Shown here piece by piece: positions 4,679-7,448 of a stretch of DNA of 7,448 nt. The translations under genes were made by a program, and so were the position numbers. The stretch is from assembly GCA_007130545.1 (NCBI GenBank), contig SLSG01000079.1, positions 1 through 7,448 on the forward strand, written 5' to 3'. This stretch comes from Bacteroidales bacterium. Lineage in GTDB: Bacteria > Bacteroidota > Bacteroidia > Bacteroidales > UBA7960. The notes below the pieces were generated by a model, which saw only the letters and a program-made list of their open reading frames with translations, searched no databases and was not told where the DNA came from. Numbering within the stretch: the stretch's first letter is position 1; each line of letters begins with the position of its first letter.

Positions 4679-7448
4679 ATGAGCTTATCGTCAATTAGCA
4701 TTAAGCGCCCCGTTCTCGCCTCGGTTTTTACTATTCTGATCCTGCTTTTCGGTATGATCGGGATGACTTTTCTGGGTGTGAGGGAGTTTCCCAGTGTGGA
4801 CCCCCCGATCATTTCGGTCAGGACCTCTTACCCGGGTGCCAATTCTGATGTGATCGAGACACAGATCACGGAACCCCTCGAACAGAGCATCAACTCGGTG
4901 CCCGGCATACGCACACTGACCAGTGTGAGCCGCCAGGGCAGCAGCAACATCACCGTGGAGTTCGAGCTGAGCGTGGATATGGAAACCGCTGCCAATGATG
5001 TCCGTGACAAAGTAGGCCAGGCACAGCGCATGCTGCCGAGGGATGTGGACCCGCCGATCGTTTCGAAGGCCGACGCAGATGCCACGCCGATCATGTTTAT
5101 CACCGTTTCCTCCCCCCAGCGTTCCCTGCTGGAACTTACGGAGCTTGCAGACCTGACCCTGAAGGAAAGGCTGCAGACCATTCCGGGGGTCAGCGGCATC
5201 CATATCTGGGGACAAAAGCGTTATGCCATGCGCCTGTGGCTGGACCCGATCAAGCTTGCCGGTTACGGGCTTACGCCCCTGGACGTACGCAACGCGATCG
5301 GACGGGAGAATGTGGAGTTGCCATCGGGCAGGATAGAAGGGACGGCCACAGAGCTGACCATACGGACCCTCGGACTGATGTCTACGCCGGAGGAGTTTAA
5401 CAACCTGATCATCCGGGAGGAACGCGGACAGGTGGTTCGCTTCATGGATGTCGGACGTGCAGAACTGGGGCCCGAGGATGAAAGGGGCGGTTTGCGGCGC
5501 AACAGGGTGCCCATGGTTGGCAATGCCGTCGTTCCACAACCCGGCTCCAACCACATCGAGATCGCCGATGAGGTATACAGGCGGCTGGAACATATCAAGC
5601 GGGACCTGCCAGATGATGTGACGCTGGAGATCGGCTTTGACAACACCCAGTACATCCGTTCTTCCATCCGGGAAGTGCGCAACACCATCTTCATTGCCTT
5701 TATGCTGGTGGTGATCATTATATTCCTTTTCCTGCGCGACTGGCGTACCACGCTGATCCCCATCCTGGTCATTCCGGTTTCGCTGATTGGTTCGTTCTTC
5801 ATCATGTACATAGCAGGTTTTTCCATCAATGTGCTGACATTGCTGGCGGTGGTGCTTGCGATCGGACTGGTGGTGGATGATGCCATTGTGATGATGGAGA
5901 ACATCTATGTGAAGATCGAAAAGGGAATGACGCCGGTAGAGGCCGGACTGGCAGGGGCGAAGGAGATCTTTTTTGCCATCATTGCCACCACAATCACCCT
6001 GGTGGCGGTGTTCTTCCCGATCGTATTCCTGGAGGGGATGACGGGGCGCCTGTTCCGGGAGTTCAGCATCGTGATCGCCGGGGCGGTGGCCATCTCTTCC
6101 TTTGTCGCATTGTCGTTCACACCCATGGTGTCGACCAAGATCCTGAAGCAGCGCTCCAAGCGTGGATGGTTCTTTCACCGCACAGAAGGCTTCTTCCAGC
6201 GTATGAACGAAACTTATCGTAAAGGCCTGGAATCTTTCCTGAAGCACCGCTGGGTTGCCATTGTGATTCTTTTTGGGTCAGCCGGACTTGTGCTCCTGTT
6301 GTATGTGAACATTCCGGCCGAGATGGCCCCGATGGAGGACAGGTCGCAGGTGAGCATCAATGCAGTGGGACCCGAAGGGGCTACTTTTGAGTACATGGAA
6401 AATTTTCTGGAGGAGATTACCACCCTGGTGGAAAACACGGTACCCGAACGATCGGATATGACGGCCATGGTATTTGGCGGCCGCAACAATGTCCGCGTTG
6501 AGCTAGTCAAACCCGACCAGCGGGAAGCCAGCCAGCAGGACATCGCCAACCGTTTGACTGCCGCTTTGCGGCCAATGACCGCGGCCCGTGCATTCGTTCA
6601 GCAGCAGTCCACTTTCGGTGGCCGGCGTTCAGGGATGCCGGTGCAGTACGTATTGCAGGCCCAGAGCATCGACAAACTACGGGAGGTACTCCCGGAATTC
6701 ATGGAAAAGGTAGCCGAAAGCGAGGTGCTGCTGATGTCGGATGTGAACCTGAAGTTCACGAAGCCTGAGCTGCAGATCCGCATTAACCGGGAAAAGGCAA
6801 ACATGCTTGGGGTCTCTGCCCAGAATGTGGGGCAGACGCTGCAGCTGGCGCTCAGCGGACAAAGATTTGGATATTTCTTCATGCACGGCAAGCAATACCA
6901 GATCCTCGGGGAGATGCAGCGGGAGAACCGAAACAAGCCATTGGACCTGAAATCGCTGTACGTGCGCAACAACAATGGGGACATGGTTCAGCTCGACAAC
7001 CTGGTCACCCTGGAAGAGCAGACCGCGCCCCCGCAGCTTTACCGTTACAACCGTTTTGTGTCAGCCACCGTATCCTCGGGCCTCGCCCCCGGTGCGACCA
7101 TCAGCGAGGGCATCGCAGAAATGCACCGCATTGGCGACGAGGTGCTGGATGAGACCTTCCGGACTGCCCTGGCGGGGGATTCAAAGGATTTCGAGGAAAG
7201 CTCCTCCAGCCTGATGTTCGCCTTCCTGCTGGCACTCGTTTTGATCTTCCTGGTGCTTTCGGCTCAGTTTGAAAGCTTCAAGGACCCCCTGATCGTGATG
7301 ATGACCGTGCCCCTGGCCATTACCGGTGCCCTGTTGTTCCTGTGGTATTTCGATATCACGATGAATATCTTCAGCCAGATCGGCATCATTATGCTTATCG
7401 GACTGGTTTCGAAGAACGGGATCCTGATGGTGGAGTTTGCCAACCAGC
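4679..7448 (+). CDS. RND efflux transporter permease, AcrB/HAE-1 type (C-terminus beyond the right edge)
   Basis: This is the proton-driven inner-membrane pump of a tripartite efflux system. The frame is open for 923 codons from ATG at 4679 to the window edge, with no stop or frameshift; family members have about 1,010-1,060 residues, so roughly the last 100 are missing. It begins SISIKRPVLASVF, the usual RND start, with TM1 at about 11-31. The first periplasmic porter loop (YPGA, then EQSINSVPGI) follows. TM2 and TM3 are at about 336-353 and 359-378 (FLRDWRTTLIPILVIPVS), and TM4 contains the proton-relay pair Asp400-Asp401 in GLVVDDAIVMMENI. TM5 and TM6 surround the FLEGMTGRLFREFS motif at about 450-463, TM7 is near 525-543, and the second porter loop runs to about 844. 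TM8 to TM10 include Lys912 in IGLVSKNGILMVEF, equivalent to AcrB Lys940. The VVDDA motif, in place of DGA, argues for drug or amphiphile export over heavy-metal (CzcA-type) export; the actual substrate is unknown. It follows the adaptor gene by 24 bases in one probable operon. Confidence 0.95.
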   Translation, partial: MSLSSISIKRPVLASVFTILILLFGMIGMTFLGVREFPSVDPPIISVRTSYPGANSDVIETQITEPLEQSINSVPGIRTLTSVSRQGSSNITVEFELSVDMETAANDVRDKVGQAQRMLPRDVDPPIVSKADADATPIMFITVSSPQRSLLELTELADLTLKERLQTIPGVSGIHIWGQKRYAMRLWLDPIKLAGYGLTPLDVRNAIGRENVELPSGRIEGTATELTIRTLGLMSTPEEFNNLIIREERGQVVRFMDVGRAELGPEDERGGLRRNRVPMVGNAVVPQPGSNHIEIADEVYRRLEHIKRDLPDDVTLEIGFDNTQYIRSSIREVRNTIFIAFMLVVIIIFLFLRDWRTTLIPILVIPVSLIGSFFIMYIAGFSINVLTLLAVVLAIGLVVDDAIVMMENIYVKIEKGMTPVEAGLAGAKEIFFAIIATTITLVAVFFPIVFLEGMTGRLFREFSIVIAGAVAISSFVALSFTPMVSTKILKQRSKRGWFFHRTEGFFQRMNETYRKGLESFLKHRWVAIVILFGSAGLVLLLYVNIPAEMAPMEDRSQVSINAVGPEGATFEYMENFLEEITTLVENTVPERSDMTAMVFGGRNNVRVELVKPDQREASQQDIANRLTAALRPMTAARAFVQQQSTFGGRRSGMPVQYVLQAQSIDKLREVLPEFMEKVAESEVLLMSDVNLKFTKPELQIRINREKANMLGVSAQNVGQTLQLALSGQRFGYFFMHGKQYQILGEMQRENRNKPLDLKSLYVRNNNGDMVQLDNLVTLEEQTAPPQLYRYNRFVSATVSSGLAPGATISEGIAEMHRIGDEVLDETFRTALAGDSKDFEESSSSLMFAFLLALVLIFLVLSAQFESFKDPLIVMMTVPLAITGALLFLWYFDITMNIFSQIGIIMLIGLVSKNGILMVEFANQ

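Noticed and set aside
4691..6247. A 518-codon open frame on the minus strand
   Set aside because: It lies wholly antisense to the RND transporter gene, whose motifs and transmembrane pattern are unmistakable. The translation is rich in His, Arg, Gln and Asp with no family pattern, as expected of a shadow frame in GC-rich DNA.

Overview
The window reads as a housekeeping and envelope segment from a Gram-negative bacterium, most likely a member of Bacteroidota or a close relative. Evidence for this: coding DNA is GC-rich while the intergenic regions are clearly AT-rich; no gene start has a Shine-Dalgarno sequence; and the gene types (a two-domain secreted M16 peptidase of about 970 residues, an RND pump with a membrane-anchored adaptor, a DUF302 protein) fit that group. 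The taxonomic call is an inference. No rRNA, tRNA, CRISPR array, insertion sequence or phage gene was seen.

Layout. The left third is on the minus strand. A secreted zinc peptidase of family M16 runs from 3305 down to 384. It is followed by a 214-base gap, and then by the first 56 codons of a DUF302 protein (169 to 1, continuing off the left edge). The gap holds a strong intrinsic terminator for the peptidase gene. It is preceded in the transcript by three copies of a 12-base element spaced exactly 21 bases apart, each a possible 5' arm for the same terminator hairpin. This is the most unusual structure in the window. A short mirror-symmetric pyrimidine tract lies directly after the peptidase stop codon.

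A 263-base AT-rich gap (3306-3568) separates the peptidase from a divergent plus-strand operon. The operon encodes a periplasmic adaptor of the HlyD/AcrA type (3569-4654) and, 24 bases later, an inner-membrane RND transporter of the AcrB/HAE-1 type (4679 to the right edge, 923 codons visible and open throughout). Together they form two of the three parts of a tripartite proton-driven efflux pump. The TolC-like outer-membrane part is not in the window and could lie beyond the right edge.

I found no clear evidence of an undescribed multi-gene system. The best candidates for a second look are the 21-base-phased repeat and terminator structure at 278-356 and the dyad-rich divergent control region at 3306-3568.
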